64,000 bases of DNA from Streptantibioticus cattleyicolor NRRL 8057 = DSM 46488 (GCF_000240165.1 NC_017586.1:3472001-3536000); one strand, 5' to 3'. Counted from the stretch's first letter, positions 35,666-45,917 are shown. Program-made: numbers and translations. The notes: generated from the sequence alone by a model not told the origin.

Positions 35666-36883
35666 CTACAGCGCCATCGGCGCGATGGCCAGCAGATAGG
35701 TGCCGTAGAAGCAGGTGATCCCGGCGAGGGAGACCACGGCCACCGCGGCCGTCCGCGGCCGGGCCCGGGCCAGCGCGATGGCGGCCGGGATCAGCAGCGG
35801 GAAGGCCGGCATCAGGAACCGCGGCTTGCACTGGAAGAAGCCGGCGCCGCCGATGCCGATCAGCATCAGCACCGCGCAGTAGGCCAGCAGCGCCACCGGG
35901 ATGCGGTCGGTGATGCACAGCGCGAAGAGGATCACCGCGGCGGCCACGATGCCGGCCGCCACGTAGTAGGCGAAGTAGTCGGTGCCGGTCACCAGGTGCT
36001 TGAAGAAGCGCAGCGCGGACCAGCCGAAGTCGTACCGCGACCCCCAGCGGGCCTGCACCTTGAAGTAGCCCTTGAGGTCACCGGTCTGCCACCCGACCCA
36101 CAGCACGTAGCCGAACCAGCCGCAGGGCGCGATCACCGCGCCGGCCCAGGCCCGCCAGTTGACCGGTTTGCCCGCCCGGTGGCGGCGCCAGGCGTCCATC
36201 AGTACCCCGGCGCAGACCCCGGCGGCCACCGCGACCCCGTTGGGCCGGGTGCAGCCGGCCAGGGCGGCGAGCGTGCCGGCGTAGAGCCACCGCTTGGTGA
36301 GCACCGCGTAGAGCGACCAGGCGGCGAAGGCCGTCATCACCGGCTCGGTGTAGGCCATCGTCTGGATGACGGCGTGCGGCAGCAGCCCGTAGAGCAGCAC
36401 CAGCGCGGTGCCGACCCGGCGGCCGTAGAGGCGGGCGCCGATCAGGAAGATCGCCCAGGCGGAGAGCAGGGTGGCGACCCAGGCGACCAGGATCGCCATG
36501 TTGATGGTGCCGATCGGCACCACGGTGGACAGCGCCCGGACCACCGTCGGGTACAGCGGGAAGAACGCCAGGTCGTTGTAGAGCACGGTGTGCTGGGTCG
36601 CCGAGGGGATCAGCGTGCCGTAGCCGTACTCGGCGATGCGGTGGTACCAGCGGCCGTCCCACGCCAGCCCCAGGATGCTGCGCGGGTGCTGTCCGGCGTA
36701 CCAGGCGTAGGCCGACAGGCACAGCAGCCCGGAGAGGCGTACCGCGGCGTAGAGCGCCAGGGCCGGCGCCGCCTTGCGCAGGGAGGCGACGGCCCGTTCC
36801 CGGCGGGTGCGCGGCGCCGGACCCGTGGCCGGTTTTCCGGACGTGGGACGAGGAGGGGTCGAGACCGGCTCGGCCGTATACAC
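35666..36883 (-). CDS. GT-C type integral membrane glycosyltransferase
   Basis: The protein has 405 residues from GTG 36883, with GGGAGGAGCGG 7 nt upstream. It has about ten TM helices and the PIG-V/mannosyltransferase signature WDGRWYHRIAEYGYG in the first extracytoplasmic loop, whose acidic residue is normally catalytic, plus FFPLYPTVVRAL and TRPNGVA. It probably uses a polyprenyl-linked sugar donor outside the membrane. The N-terminal 40 residues are basic and cytoplasmic. Confidence 0.85.
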   Translation of the reverse strand: MYTAEPVSTPPRPTSGKPATGPAPRTRRERAVASLRKAAPALALYAAVRLSGLLCLSAYAWYAGQHPRSILGLAWDGRWYHRIAEYGYGTLIPSATQHTVLYNDLAFFPLYPTVVRALSTVVPIGTINMAILVAWVATLLSAWAIFLIGARLYGRRVGTALVLLYGLLPHAVIQTMAYTEPVMTAFAAWSLYAVLTKRWLYAGTLAALAGCTRPNGVAVAAGVCAGVLMDAWRRHRAGKPVNWRAWAGAVIAPCGWFGYVLWVGWQTGDLKGYFKVQARWGSRYDFGWSALRFFKHLVTGTDYFAYYVAAGIVAAAVILFALCITDRIPVALLAYCAVLMLIGIGGAGFFQCKPRFLMPAFPLLIPAAIALARARPRTAAVAVVSLAGITCFYGTYLLAIAPMAL

Positions 36884-37089
36884 CTGTTCCGCTCCTCCCG
36901 GGGCGACCGTTCATCGGCGACCGTATGTGGCTGTGACGACCAGCGTGAATGAGACTGGCCTTGCGCGCATTGTCGGACCATACGGAGCCGTTGTACCGAG
37001 CAGCGCCGCAATCCACCCCCACGAGTGAAAGACGGCGTAAAGCGGGAGATGGTTGCTTCGTGTCCGGCGGGTTCCACATGCGGTTCCGT

Positions 37090-38268
37090 TCAGGAGCGTA
37101 GCCGCTTCAACCGGGAGATCGCATCGTGCAGGACTTCTGTTCGCTTGCAGAACGCGAACCGTACGAACGAAGTTCCCGCTTCCTTCGCGTCGTAGAAGAC
37201 CTCGTTCGGGATGGCCACCACCCCGCAGCGGGCCGGAAGTTCCCGGCAGAACGCGACGCCGTCGGTTGCTCCGAGCGGGCGGATGTCGGTGGTGACGAAG
37301 TAGGTGCCGGCCGGTCGGAACACCTCGAAGCCGGCCTCCGCCAGCCCGCTGGCCAGCAGATCGCGCTTGGCCCGGAGATCGGCGGTGAAGCCGGTGAAAT
37401 ACTCGTCCGGCAACCGCAGCGCGGCGGCCACCGCGTATTGGAACGGCCCGGACGACACGTAGGTCAGGAATTGTTTCGCCGTTCGCACCGCGTTCACCAG
37501 ATCGGGTGAGGACGTTACCCAGCCGACCTTCCAGCCGGTGAACGAAAACGTCTTGCCGGCCGAGGAGACGGTCACCGTACGCTCCCGCATGCCGGGGAAT
37601 CCGGCCAGCGGCAGGTGTTCGCCCTCGAACACCAGGTGTTCGTAGACCTCGTCGGTGATCACCAGCAGATCGCGCTCGACCGCGAGGGCGGCGACGGCGG
37701 AGAGCTCCTCGCGGGTGAGGACGGTGCCGGTGGGGTTGTGCGGGGTGTTGAGCAGCAGCAGCCGGGTGCGGTCGGTGACGGCGGCGCGCAATTCGTCCAG
37801 GTCGAGCCGGAAGCGGCCGTCGGACGGGCGCAGGGTGACCGGCACCCGGGTGCCGCCGGCCATCGCGATGCAGGCCGCGTAGCTGTCGTAGTAGGGCTCC
37901 AGCGCGATCACCTCGTCGCCCGGTTCGACCAGGGCCAGCAGCGCGGCGGCGATCGCCTCGGTGGCGCCGGCGGTCACCAGCACCTCGGTGTCCGGGTCGT
38001 AGCCGAGCGCGTAGCGGCGCCGCTGGTGCTCGGCGATGGCGGTGCGCAGTTCGGGCACGCCGGGGCCGGGCGGGTACTGGTTGCCCCGGCCGTCGCGCAG
38101 CGCGCGCACCGCGGCCTCCCTGACCTCCTCGGGGCCGTCGGTGTCGGGGAAGCCCTGACCGAGGTTGACCGAGCCGGTCGCGGTGGCCAGCGCGGACATC
38201 TCGGCGAAGATCGTCGTGCCGAAGCCGGCCAGGCGCCGGTTCAGCAGCGGGCGTGGTGAGGGTGTCAT
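37090..38268 (-). CDS. Class I/II PLP-dependent aminotransferase
   Basis: The protein has 392 residues from ATG 38268; GGAGG lies 9 nt ahead of it, whereas it directly touches the upstream ATG 38277. The PLP lysine is in SSAGKTFSFTGWKVGW, with NTPHNPTG and DEVYEHLVF typical of the kynurenine aminotransferase / DapC-like subgroup. Candidates are N-succinyldiaminopimelate or kynurenine/methionine transamination; sequence alone does not decide. A kynurenine operon lies about 5.6 kb away, which is only suggestive. Confidence 0.88.
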   Translation of the reverse strand: MTPSPRPLLNRRLAGFGTTIFAEMSALATATGSVNLGQGFPDTDGPEEVREAAVRALRDGRGNQYPPGPGVPELRTAIAEHQRRRYALGYDPDTEVLVTAGATEAIAAALLALVEPGDEVIALEPYYDSYAACIAMAGGTRVPVTLRPSDGRFRLDLDELRAAVTDRTRLLLLNTPHNPTGTVLTREELSAVAALAVERDLLVITDEVYEHLVFEGEHLPLAGFPGMRERTVTVSSAGKTFSFTGWKVGWVTSSPDLVNAVRTAKQFLTYVSSGPFQYAVAAALRLPDEYFTGFTADLRAKRDLLASGLAEAGFEVFRPAGTYFVTTDIRPLGATDGVAFCRELPARCGVVAIPNEVFYDAKEAGTSFVRFAFCKRTEVLHDAISRLKRLRS

Positions 38269-38396
38269 GCCCGCCATCCTCCGCGGAACCTCTGGAGTTG
38301 CTCAACTCCCCTTTGCGGGCGGCCGGGAACGGGCATCAAGGAGGGGCTACGACGGAGCGCCTCGCTTCGGGGGACACAAGAAGGTGAGGTGGCGGT

Positions 38397-38705
38397 ATGC
38401 CGATCCTCGCGGGAACGGTCATCCTCGCGTGCATCGCGGTGCTGGTGGTGGGGGGCGTGGTCAGCGCCTCGCGGCCGGGGACGCGCCCGCGCCCGCCGCG
38501 GGGCCGGCGGCCGGCGCGCGGCAGGGCCACCGCGGTCGGCGGGCGGCGGACCGGGGACGACGGCGCGCAGGGGGCGGGTACCAGCTGGTGGGCCGGGGAC
38601 GCCGGCGGCGGCCACCACCACGGGCACCACGGCGGCGGCCACCACGGCGGGGGCCATCACGGTTGCGGCGGCCATTCCTCCTGCGGAAGTTCGTGCGGCG
38701 GGTGA
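38397..38705 (+). CDS. Small membrane protein with His/Gly/Cys-rich tail
   Basis: The protein has 102 residues from ATG 38397, with GGTGAGGTGG ahead. A single TM helix (about residues 4-23) is followed by an Arg/Pro-rich linker and a C-terminal tail of GGGHH units ending in CGGHSSCGSSCGG, giving 12 His and 3 Cys in about 35 residues. The tail looks able to bind Zn, Ni or Cu at the membrane surface. Gly/Cys-rich tails of this sort also occur in TIGR04222-type membrane proteins. No exact family is claimed. Confidence 0.65.
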   Translation: MPILAGTVILACIAVLVVGGVVSASRPGTRPRPPRGRRPARGRATAVGGRRTGDDGAQGAGTSWWAGDAGGGHHHGHHGGGHHGGGHHGCGGHSSCGSSCGG

Positions 38706-39102
38706 TAAACCGGCGCGCGGACGCACCCGCGTTTTCCGGTTGTCCGACGGCGGCGCCGTGGGCAATCGCCGCTCGCCCGCGCGAGCGGTCGTATGCCGCC
38801 GCTCATGCCGCCCCGCATATGCGCCCGGCCTGCGACGGGGCGTGAACCGGCGGCGGGGTGTGAACACCTGACCGCTTACCTGCCCGTGCGGATGTAAGGC
38901 GGGTACGAATGGGTAAAAACGCTGTGGCCCCAACACAATTCGTGATTTCGTATTCCCGGACCCCCCGTGGACACGAGCCGGCGGACGTTCCCTACGGGTC
39001 CGTCCTCCACCGCCCCCACACGAGCGTGAGACGTCACGGCGGCGCGCGGGGGCAACGGGGGCGGGCCGGCCACCCACCACTGCGTGCTTGCGGAGCCGAC
39101 CC
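38706..39102. other. 397-bp intergenic region
   Basis: The stretch contains a locally A+T-richer patch (about 38905-38965, with GTAAAAACGC and CACAATTCGTGATTTCGTATTC), likely the promoter area of the DUF2617 gene. Short open frames cross it, but none has a good start site or codon bias. No RNA gene is recognised. Confidence 0.4.
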
Positions 39103-39660
39103 ATGCTCACCACCATCGAAACCGCCTACACCGACACCCGGGCCGGGGATCTGGCCTGGCGCCTGGGCAAGAAGCCGTTGCCCGCGCTGGCCGTCCTCGA
39201 CCTCGCTCTCGACCTCGGCCCGTCCGGGTCCCGCCGGGCGCCCCACCGCCCCGCCGTGATCCAGGTGCAGATGCGCCTGCTCGGCGCCTCCCACCAGGTG
39301 CTGCTGGACGCGCCGGGCGGCGGCTGTTCGGAGACCGTCGCCTGCCTGCCCGGCAGCCGCACCCCGCTGCCGCTGGGCGTGGCCGAGCGGGTGGGGGACT
39401 GGGAGTACGAGTTCGCCGCGCGGGTGGAGACCCTCTCGCGCGGTTCCTTCGCCGGCCGGGCGCAGGAGCTGCTGGCGCTCGTCGCCGACCACCCGCACGG
39501 CCTGGCCGGCCGTTTCCCCGGCGACCCGCACGCCTTCACCGCGCTGCTCGTCCAGCGCGCCCCGGACCGTCCCGGCGAGGTCCACTGGCGCACCTGGCAC
39601 GCCTATCCGCAGGAAGGGCGGCTGGTGGCGACCCGGTCGCGGGTGACCGGGCTGCGGTGA
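39103..39660 (+). CDS. DUF2617 family protein
   Basis: The protein has 185 residues from ATG 39103 (ATG 39088 is in frame but adds a short basic tail). The sequence starts MLTTIETAYTDTRAGDLAW and contains EVHWRTWHAYPQEGRLV, matching actinobacterial DUF2617 proteins as I recall them. It is soluble, mixed alpha/beta, function unknown. The next gene has a separate promoter. Confidence 0.75.
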   Translation: MLTTIETAYTDTRAGDLAWRLGKKPLPALAVLDLALDLGPSGSRRAPHRPAVIQVQMRLLGASHQVLLDAPGGGCSETVACLPGSRTPLPLGVAERVGDWEYEFAARVETLSRGSFAGRAQELLALVADHPHGLAGRFPGDPHAFTALLVQRAPDRPGEVHWRTWHAYPQEGRLVATRSRVTGLR

Positions 39661-39748
39661 GCGTCCGCGCCACCGACGCCCCGTCGGGTGCGGCCCGGGA
39701 CGGCTTCGGCATGTCTGTTCTCGCAGGCACTGGGTAGGCTCCAGGACC

Positions 39749-40594
39749 ATGGAGCATGAGGCGTTCGTCCCGTTCCCCCTGGAGACCGTGCGGCTGGCGC
39801 TGGGTGAGCCCGACCGGGTGGCGCGGTGCGTGTCCGGGCTGCAGCTCGACGTCGACCCGCCGGCCGGATCCGCCGGCACGCTCACCGGACGCCTCCGGCT
39901 GCGCATCGGCAACTCCACCATCACCTACCGGGGCAACGTACGCATCGCCGAGTGCGACGGCGGCTTCGAGATCGAGGGCGAGGGCGTGGAGGCCCGCGGT
40001 TCCGGCACGGTCAAGGCCGCCCTGGTGATCGGGGTGGAGCCGGCCGAGGACGGCACCCGGCTCGGCTTCTCCGGCGCCGTCCAGGCCGAGGGGCGGCTCA
40101 CCGAGTACGACGCCGACACCGTGGACGCCGCCGGACGCCGCCTCCTCGACCGCTTCGTCGCCGACCTCGTCACCGACCTGGAGGCCGAGCCGCCCGCCGT
40201 CCCCTCCGCCGCCGCCGAGCAGCCCTCGGTCACCTTGCCGGAGGAGACCGTGGACGAGGCCGACGACACCCTGCTGCCGGGCGAGGAGGAGGGGCTGGAC
40301 GTCGTCGAGTTCGAGGTGCCCGGGATCGAGGTGCCGGAGAACGTGGCCGGGCTGGAGGAGGGCACCGGGCTCGGCGCGCAGGCCCACTCCGCGGAGGCGG
40401 CGCACGCCCGCCGCACCATGATCGGGCGCAGCGCGGAGGAGGTGGACCACGCCCCGCCGCGCGGTCGCTACGCCCCGGTTCCGGCGCCGCCGGCCACGTC
40501 GGCCACCGCGACCCTGCGCTGGGCGGCCCCGGCCGCCGCGGCGCTGGTGGCCTCGGCGGTTGTGGTGGGCCGGGTGCTGCGCAGACGGCGGTGA
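39749..40594 (+). CDS. SRPBCC (CoxG-like) protein with C-terminal TM helix
   Basis: The protein has 281 residues from ATG 39749; a TAGGCT -10 box 8 nt ahead indicates a leaderless message. Residues 1-150 form an SRPBCC/CoxG-type lipid- or ligand-binding fold (MEHEAFVPFPLETVRLALGEPDRVA, ARGSGTVKAALV, DAAGRRLLDRFVADLV). An acidic linker follows and a C-terminal TM helix (about 255-275) ends in RRRR. The domain alone does not tell the ligand. Confidence 0.82.
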   Translation: MEHEAFVPFPLETVRLALGEPDRVARCVSGLQLDVDPPAGSAGTLTGRLRLRIGNSTITYRGNVRIAECDGGFEIEGEGVEARGSGTVKAALVIGVEPAEDGTRLGFSGAVQAEGRLTEYDADTVDAAGRRLLDRFVADLVTDLEAEPPAVPSAAAEQPSVTLPEETVDEADDTLLPGEEEGLDVVEFEVPGIEVPENVAGLEEGTGLGAQAHSAEAAHARRTMIGRSAEEVDHAPPRGRYAPVPAPPATSATATLRWAAPAAAALVASAVVVGRVLRRRR

Positions 40595-40648
40595 CGACAC
40601 CGCCGGTCGGTCGCCGGATGGCGGGCGGGCGCGGGTAGATTCGGCGCC

Positions 40649-41512
40649 ATGAGCGAGAACCCGCGCGAGACCACGCCCAGCAGCGACGACGTCGGCCCGG
40701 CCGAGCCCGGCGGCCCCGAGGCCGGGGTGGTGCTCACCGCGGGCGAGGCGGAGGCCGTGGTGCTGCCCGAGAACGGCTGCCGGATCGGGAGTCTGCGGAT
40801 CGCCGGCACCGAACTGCTGCGGCAGGGCGCGCGGTACGGCTCGTTCCCGATGGTGCCGTGGTGCGGGCGGACCGGGTACGGGCGCTTCCGCAACGGCGGC
40901 GTCGTCCACGAACTGCCGGCCAACGCCGCCCCGCACGCCATCCACGGCACCGGCCGCGACACCGTCTGGCGGCAGAACCCCGGCACCACCGACCGGGCCG
41001 TCTCCTTCTGCTACGACCTGACCGACCCCTGGCCCTACCCCGGCCGGGTGACCCAGGTGTTCGAACTGGGCGAGTCCGAGCTGCGGATCACCATGTCGGT
41101 GGAGGCCACCGAGGACTCCTTCCCGGCGCAGGCCGGCTGGCACCCGTGGTTCCTGCGCAACCTCGGCCGGGGCGGCGAGGATGTCACCGTCGACTTCCGT
41201 GCCGCCTGGCAGGAGGAGCGCGGCGCCGACCACCTGCCCACCGGCAACCGGATCGAGCCGCTCCGCGGCCCCTGGGACGACTGCTTCGGGATGCCCGACG
41301 GGGTGGACGTCGCCCTGACCTGGCCGGGTGAGCTGCGGCTGCGGCTGACCAGCCCGGCCGAGTGGGTGGTGGTCTACGACGAGCAGCCGGAGGCCGTTTG
41401 CGTCGAGCCGCAGTCCGGGCCGCCCAACGGGCTCAACACCGCGCCCCGCCTGGTGACCCCCATCGACCCGCTGGAGGTCACCACGGTCTGGCGCTGGGAA
41501 CGCCTCGGTTAG
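40649..41512 (+). CDS. Aldose 1-epimerase family protein
   Basis: The protein has 287 residues from ATG 40649; TAGATT (40636-40641) lies 7 nt ahead, so it is leaderless. Galactose-mutarotase-like features are present: FPMVPWCGRTGYGRF, a His in HAIHGTGRD, AGWHPWFLRN and a late Glu in EPQSGPPNGLN. It should interconvert sugar anomers; the sugar is not known. The stop codon TAG is part of the -10 box of pyrE. Confidence 0.9.
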   Translation: MSENPRETTPSSDDVGPAEPGGPEAGVVLTAGEAEAVVLPENGCRIGSLRIAGTELLRQGARYGSFPMVPWCGRTGYGRFRNGGVVHELPANAAPHAIHGTGRDTVWRQNPGTTDRAVSFCYDLTDPWPYPGRVTQVFELGESELRITMSVEATEDSFPAQAGWHPWFLRNLGRGGEDVTVDFRAAWQEERGADHLPTGNRIEPLRGPWDDCFGMPDGVDVALTWPGELRLRLTSPAEWVVVYDEQPEAVCVEPQSGPPNGLNTAPRLVTPIDPLEVTTVWRWERLG

Positions 41513-41522
41513 TCTCGTGCCC

Positions 41523-42062
41523 ATGACCAACCCCCGTGACGCCCTGCTGGAACAGATCAAGACCAAGGCCGTGGTGCACGGCAGGGTGACCCTCTCCTCC
41601 GGCAAGGAGGCCGACTACTACGTCGACCTGCGCCGCATCACGCTCGACGGCCAGGCGGCCCCGCTGGTGGGCCAGGTCATGCTCGACCTCACCGAGGGCC
41701 TGGAGTACGACGCCGTGGGCGGGCTGACGCTGGGCGCCGACCCGGTGGCCACCGCGATGCTGCACGCCGCCGCCGCGCGCGGGCGTGCGCTGGACGCCTT
41801 CGTGGTGCGCAAGGCGGGCAAGGCGCACGGCCTCCAGCGCCGGATCGAGGGGCCGGACGTCGCGGGCCGCCGGGTGCTGGCGGTCGAGGACACCTCCACC
41901 ACCGGCGGCTCGGTGCTCACCGCCGTCGAGGCGCTGCGCGAGGCGGGCGCCGAGGTGGTCGGGGTGGCCGTCATCGTCGAGCGCGGCGCCGCCCCGGCGA
42001 TCGAGGCGGCCGGGCTCCCCTACTACCAGGCGTACGGCCTCTCCGACCTCGGTCTGGACTGA
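41523..42062 (+). CDS. pyrE: Orotate phosphoribosyltransferase
   Basis: The protein has 179 residues from ATG 41523; TAGTCT at 41510-41515, 7 nt ahead, shows a leaderless start. The PRPP loop VLAVEDTSTTGGSVLTAVEALREAGA and the catalytic loop VVRKAGKAHGLQRRIEG are diagnostic of PyrE. It makes OMP from orotate. The gene is followed by a parS site. Confidence 0.96.
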   Translation: MTNPRDALLEQIKTKAVVHGRVTLSSGKEADYYVDLRRITLDGQAAPLVGQVMLDLTEGLEYDAVGGLTLGADPVATAMLHAAAARGRALDAFVVRKAGKAHGLQRRIEGPDVAGRRVLAVEDTSTTGGSVLTAVEALREAGAEVVGVAVIVERGAAPAIEAAGLPYYQAYGLSDLGLD

Positions 42063-42097
42063 TCGTCACACCGCGGGTTGCGCGGACTTTTCCGGAC

Positions 42098-42127
42098 GGG
42101 TGGCTGTTTCACGTGAAACAGCCACCC
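42098..42127. promoter_or_regulatory. parS: parS centromere site within a 30-bp palindrome
   Basis: GTTTCACGTGAAAC at 42106-42119 equals the 14-bp ParB-binding site of Streptomyces exactly. The flanks (GGGTGGCT...AGCCACCC) extend it to a perfect 30-bp palindrome, so the same sequence may also act as the pyrE terminator. Its presence places the window in the parS-rich zone around oriC. Confidence 0.92.
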
Positions 42128-42243
42128 TTCGCGGTTATATGCGTCGGGCGGAGTGGGGGAGGCCGTACCGAGTCTGCGAAGATGAGGACGACGACGACGT
42201 CAGGCCACGTCAGTACGGACCGCACACCACAAGGAGCGGACAG

Positions 42244-43266
<1,023 letters not shown>

Positions 43267-43284
43267 GCACCGCCCGCTGTACGG

Positions 43285-43314
43285 GGACCCGGTGGCCGCC
43301 CGGCCGCCGGGTCC
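43285..43314. terminator. Terminator of fba
   Basis: GGACCCGGTGGCCG at 43285-43298 folds on GGCCGCCGGGTCC up to 43314 with one G-T wobble and is followed by TTCGCGTT. It begins 18 nt after the fba stop. Confidence 0.75.
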
Positions 43315-43348
43315 TTCGCGTTCCCGGGGAACGGGCAGACTGGTGACC

Positions 43349-43762
43349 ATGGCCATTCACGAGAACCTGCTCGGGGGACCGCCCCCGACCCATCTGCCCG
43401 ACGACCCCGGTCCGCGCGAACTGCTCGCCTCCGGCGCCGCGCCCTCCGAGGTGGCCGCCCAGTACCCGGCGTCCTCGCTGGCCTGGGCCCAGCTCGCCGA
43501 CGACGCCTTCGCGGGCGGCCGGGTGGTCGAGTCCTACGCCTACGCCCGTACCGGCTACCACCGCGGCCTGGACGCGCTGCGCCGCAACGGCTGGAAGGGC
43601 CACGGTCCGGTGCCGTGGGAGCACGAGCCCAACCGCGGCTTCCTGCGCGCCCTGCACGCACTTGCCCGCGCCGCCGGCGCCATCGGCGAGCAGAAGGAGT
43701 ACGAACGCTGCACCGCCTTCCTGCGGGACTCCTCGCCGACCGCGGCCGACACCCTGAGCTGA
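43349..43762 (+). CDS. DUF3151 family protein
   Basis: The protein has 137 residues from ATG 43349. The sequence (MAIHENLLGGPPPTHLP, SLAWAQLADDAFAGG, ARTGYHRGLDALRRNGWKGHGPVPWEHEPNRGFLRALHALARA) is the highly conserved actinobacterial DUF3151 pattern. It is a helical, soluble protein of unknown function. Its position just after fba is conserved in the phylum. Confidence 0.9.
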   Translation: MAIHENLLGGPPPTHLPDDPGPRELLASGAAPSEVAAQYPASSLAWAQLADDAFAGGRVVESYAYARTGYHRGLDALRRNGWKGHGPVPWEHEPNRGFLRALHALARAAGAIGEQKEYERCTAFLRDSSPTAADTLS

Positions 43763-43873
43763 CCGGCCCTCCGCGTCCGTCACGAGGCGGCACCGGCCTC
43801 TTGCGGCAGCGCCGGGCCACGCAGAGGATCTTTGCGTGGCCCGGCCACCCCGGGCCGTGAGGAGGAGACAGCG

Positions 43874-44713
43874 ATGGAACGATCGCCGTACGAAGGGCAC
43901 GACGAAGCCGGGCCGGAGAACCCGAACCTGGACTTCAAGGGCACCACCCCGTACGAGGACTACGTCAAGGCCGACGTCCTCACCCATCTCCAGCAGCCGC
44001 TCTCCGACGACCCGGGCGAGATGGTCTTCCTGGTGACCACCCAGGTGATGGAGTTGTGGTTCACCGTGCTCGTCCACGAGTGGGAGACCGCCTCGGCCGC
44101 GCTGCGCCGGGACGACCTGCCCGCCGCGCTCGCCGCCCTGGCCCGCAGCCGCCACGAACTGGAGGCGCTCAACGCCTCCTGGCGCCCGCTGGCCCATCTG
44201 ACGCCGGCCCAGTTCAACTCCTACCGGGGGGCGCTCGGTGAGGGGTCGGGCTTCCAGTCGGCGATGTACCGGCGGCTGGAGTTCCTGCTCGGCGAGAAGT
44301 CCGCGTCCATGCTGGTGCCGCACCGCGGCTCGCCGCGCAACCACGACGAGCTGGCCAAGGCGCTGCACGAGCCCAGCCTCTACGACGAGGTGCTGCGCTT
44401 CCTCGCCCGCCGCGGCTACGACATCCCCGAGCGCGCCGACCTCTCGCAGCGCTACGAGCCCCACCCGGCGGTCGAACGCGCCTGGCAGGAGATCTACTCC
44501 GGGCCCCAGGACAGCGAACTGGTCACGCTGGGCGAGGCGTTGACCGAGGTGGCCGAGCTGGTGTGGCGGTGGCGCAACGACCACCTGGTGGCCACCCGGC
44601 GGGCGATGGGCGCCAAGACCGGCACCGGCGGCTCGGCGGGCGTGGCCTGGCTGGAGAAGCGGGCGTCCAAGGAGGTCTTCCCCGAGCTGTGGACGGCCCG
44701 CAGCCATGTCTGA
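43874..44713 (+). CDS. kynA: Tryptophan 2,3-dioxygenase
   Basis: The protein has 279 residues from ATG 43874, with GGAGGAGACA 3-10 nt upstream. Family motifs are present: LTHLQQPL..., TTQVMELWFTVLVHEWE, SGFQSAMYRRLEFLLGEK, WRNDHLVATRRAMG and KTGTGGSAGVAWL. It is a heme enzyme that opens the indole ring of L-tryptophan to give N-formylkynurenine. The gene overlaps kynU by 8 bases, so the pathway genes are translated together. Confidence 0.95.
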   Translation: MERSPYEGHDEAGPENPNLDFKGTTPYEDYVKADVLTHLQQPLSDDPGEMVFLVTTQVMELWFTVLVHEWETASAALRRDDLPAALAALARSRHELEALNASWRPLAHLTPAQFNSYRGALGEGSGFQSAMYRRLEFLLGEKSASMLVPHRGSPRNHDELAKALHEPSLYDEVLRFLARRGYDIPERADLSQRYEPHPAVERAWQEIYSGPQDSELVTLGEALTEVAELVWRWRNDHLVATRRAMGAKTGTGGSAGVAWLEKRASKEVFPELWTARSHV

Positions 44714-45917
44714 GACGACGACCCCGGCCACCGCCGCCGCCCTCGACGACCGGGCCGCCGCGCTCGACGCCGCCGACCCGCTGGCCGCGCTGCGCGAGCG
44801 CTTCGTCCTCGACGACACCGTCTACCTGGACGGCAACTCCCTCGGCGCGCTGCCGAAGAACGTGGCCGGCCGCCTCGCCGAGGTGGTGGAGGACGAGTGG
44901 GGCCGGCTGCGGATCCGTTCGTGGGACGAGAGCGGCTGGTGGACGGCGCCGGAACGGGTCGGCGAGCGGATCGCGCCGCTGGTCGGCGCCGCCCCCGGGC
45001 AGATCGTGGTGGGCGACTCCACCAGCGTCAACGTCTTCAAGGCGGTCGTCGCCGCGACCCGGCTGGCCGGCCCCGGGCGCGACGAGGTGCTGGTGGACGC
45101 GGCCACCTTCCCCACCGACGGCTACGTCGCCGCGTCGGCGGCCCGGCTGACCGGGCACACGGTACGCCCGGTGGCCGCCGGGGAGATGGCCGCGGCGGCC
45201 GGGGCGCGCACCGCGGCGCTCCTGGTCAACCACGTCGACTACCGCACCGGGGAACTCGCCGACCTGCCCGGCATCACGGCCGCCGCGCACGCCGCCGGGG
45301 CGGTCGCGGTGTGGGACCTGTGCCACAGCGCGGGCGCCCTGCCGGTCGGGCTGGACGAGCACGGGGTGGACCTGGCGGTCGGCTGCACCTACAAGTACCT
45401 CAACGGCGGCCCGGGCGCGCCCGCGTTCCTCTACCTGGCGCGGCGGATCCAGGACCGTTTCGACTCGCCGCTGCCCGGCTGGAACTCGCACACCGACCCG
45501 TTCGCCATGCGCCCCGGGTACGAGGCCGCCCCCGGCGCGGTACGCGGCCGGGTGGGGACCCCGGAGATCCTCTCGCTGCTCGCTCTGGAGGCGGCGCTGG
45601 AGGTGTGGGAGGGGGTGGACGTCGCCCAGGTGCGCGCCAAAAGCCTGGCGCTGACCGACTTCTTCCTGGAGTGCGTGGCCGCCCTGGTGCCGGACGGACG
45701 GCTGGAGCCGGTGACCCCGGCCGAGCACGCCCGGCGCGGCAGTCAGGTCTCGTTGCGCTGCGCGGACGCCGGCGCGGTGATGGCGGCGCTGATCGAGCGG
45801 GGGGTGGTCGGCGACTTCCGGCGGCCGGACGTGCTGCGGTTCGGTTTCACCCCGCTGTACACGGGCTTCGCCGACGTGCTGCGGGCGGCCCGCGTCCTCG
45901 CGGACACCGTGCGGTGA
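44706..45917 (+). CDS. kynU: Kynureninase
   Basis: The protein has 403 residues from ATG 44706. The PLP lysine is in GCTYKYLNGGPGAPAFLY; other marks are VYLDGNSLG, VGDSTSVNVFK, NHVDYRTGELADL and WDLCHSAGALPV. It cleaves kynurenine to anthranilate and alanine. It overlaps kynA by 8 bases upstream and the formamidase gene by 4 bases downstream. Confidence 0.95.
   Translation: MSETTTPATAAALDDRAAALDAADPLAALRERFVLDDTVYLDGNSLGALPKNVAGRLAEVVEDEWGRLRIRSWDESGWWTAPERVGERIAPLVGAAPGQIVVGDSTSVNVFKAVVAATRLAGPGRDEVLVDAATFPTDGYVAASAARLTGHTVRPVAAGEMAAAAGARTAALLVNHVDYRTGELADLPGITAAAHAAGAVAVWDLCHSAGALPVGLDEHGVDLAVGCTYKYLNGGPGAPAFLYLARRIQDRFDSPLPGWNSHTDPFAMRPGYEAAPGAVRGRVGTPEILSLLALEAALEVWEGVDVAQVRAKSLALTDFFLECVAALVPDGRLEPVTPAEHARRGSQVSLRCADAGAVMAALIERGVVGDFRRPDVLRFGFTPLYTGFADVLRAARVLADTVR

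Noticed and set aside
38590-38680. Short tandem repeats (GGCGGCCACCAC units) that might be a repeat array or CRISPR-like element.
   Set aside because: The unit is short and in frame; it encodes the GGGHH tail of the 38397-38705 protein. No CRISPR array is present in the window.
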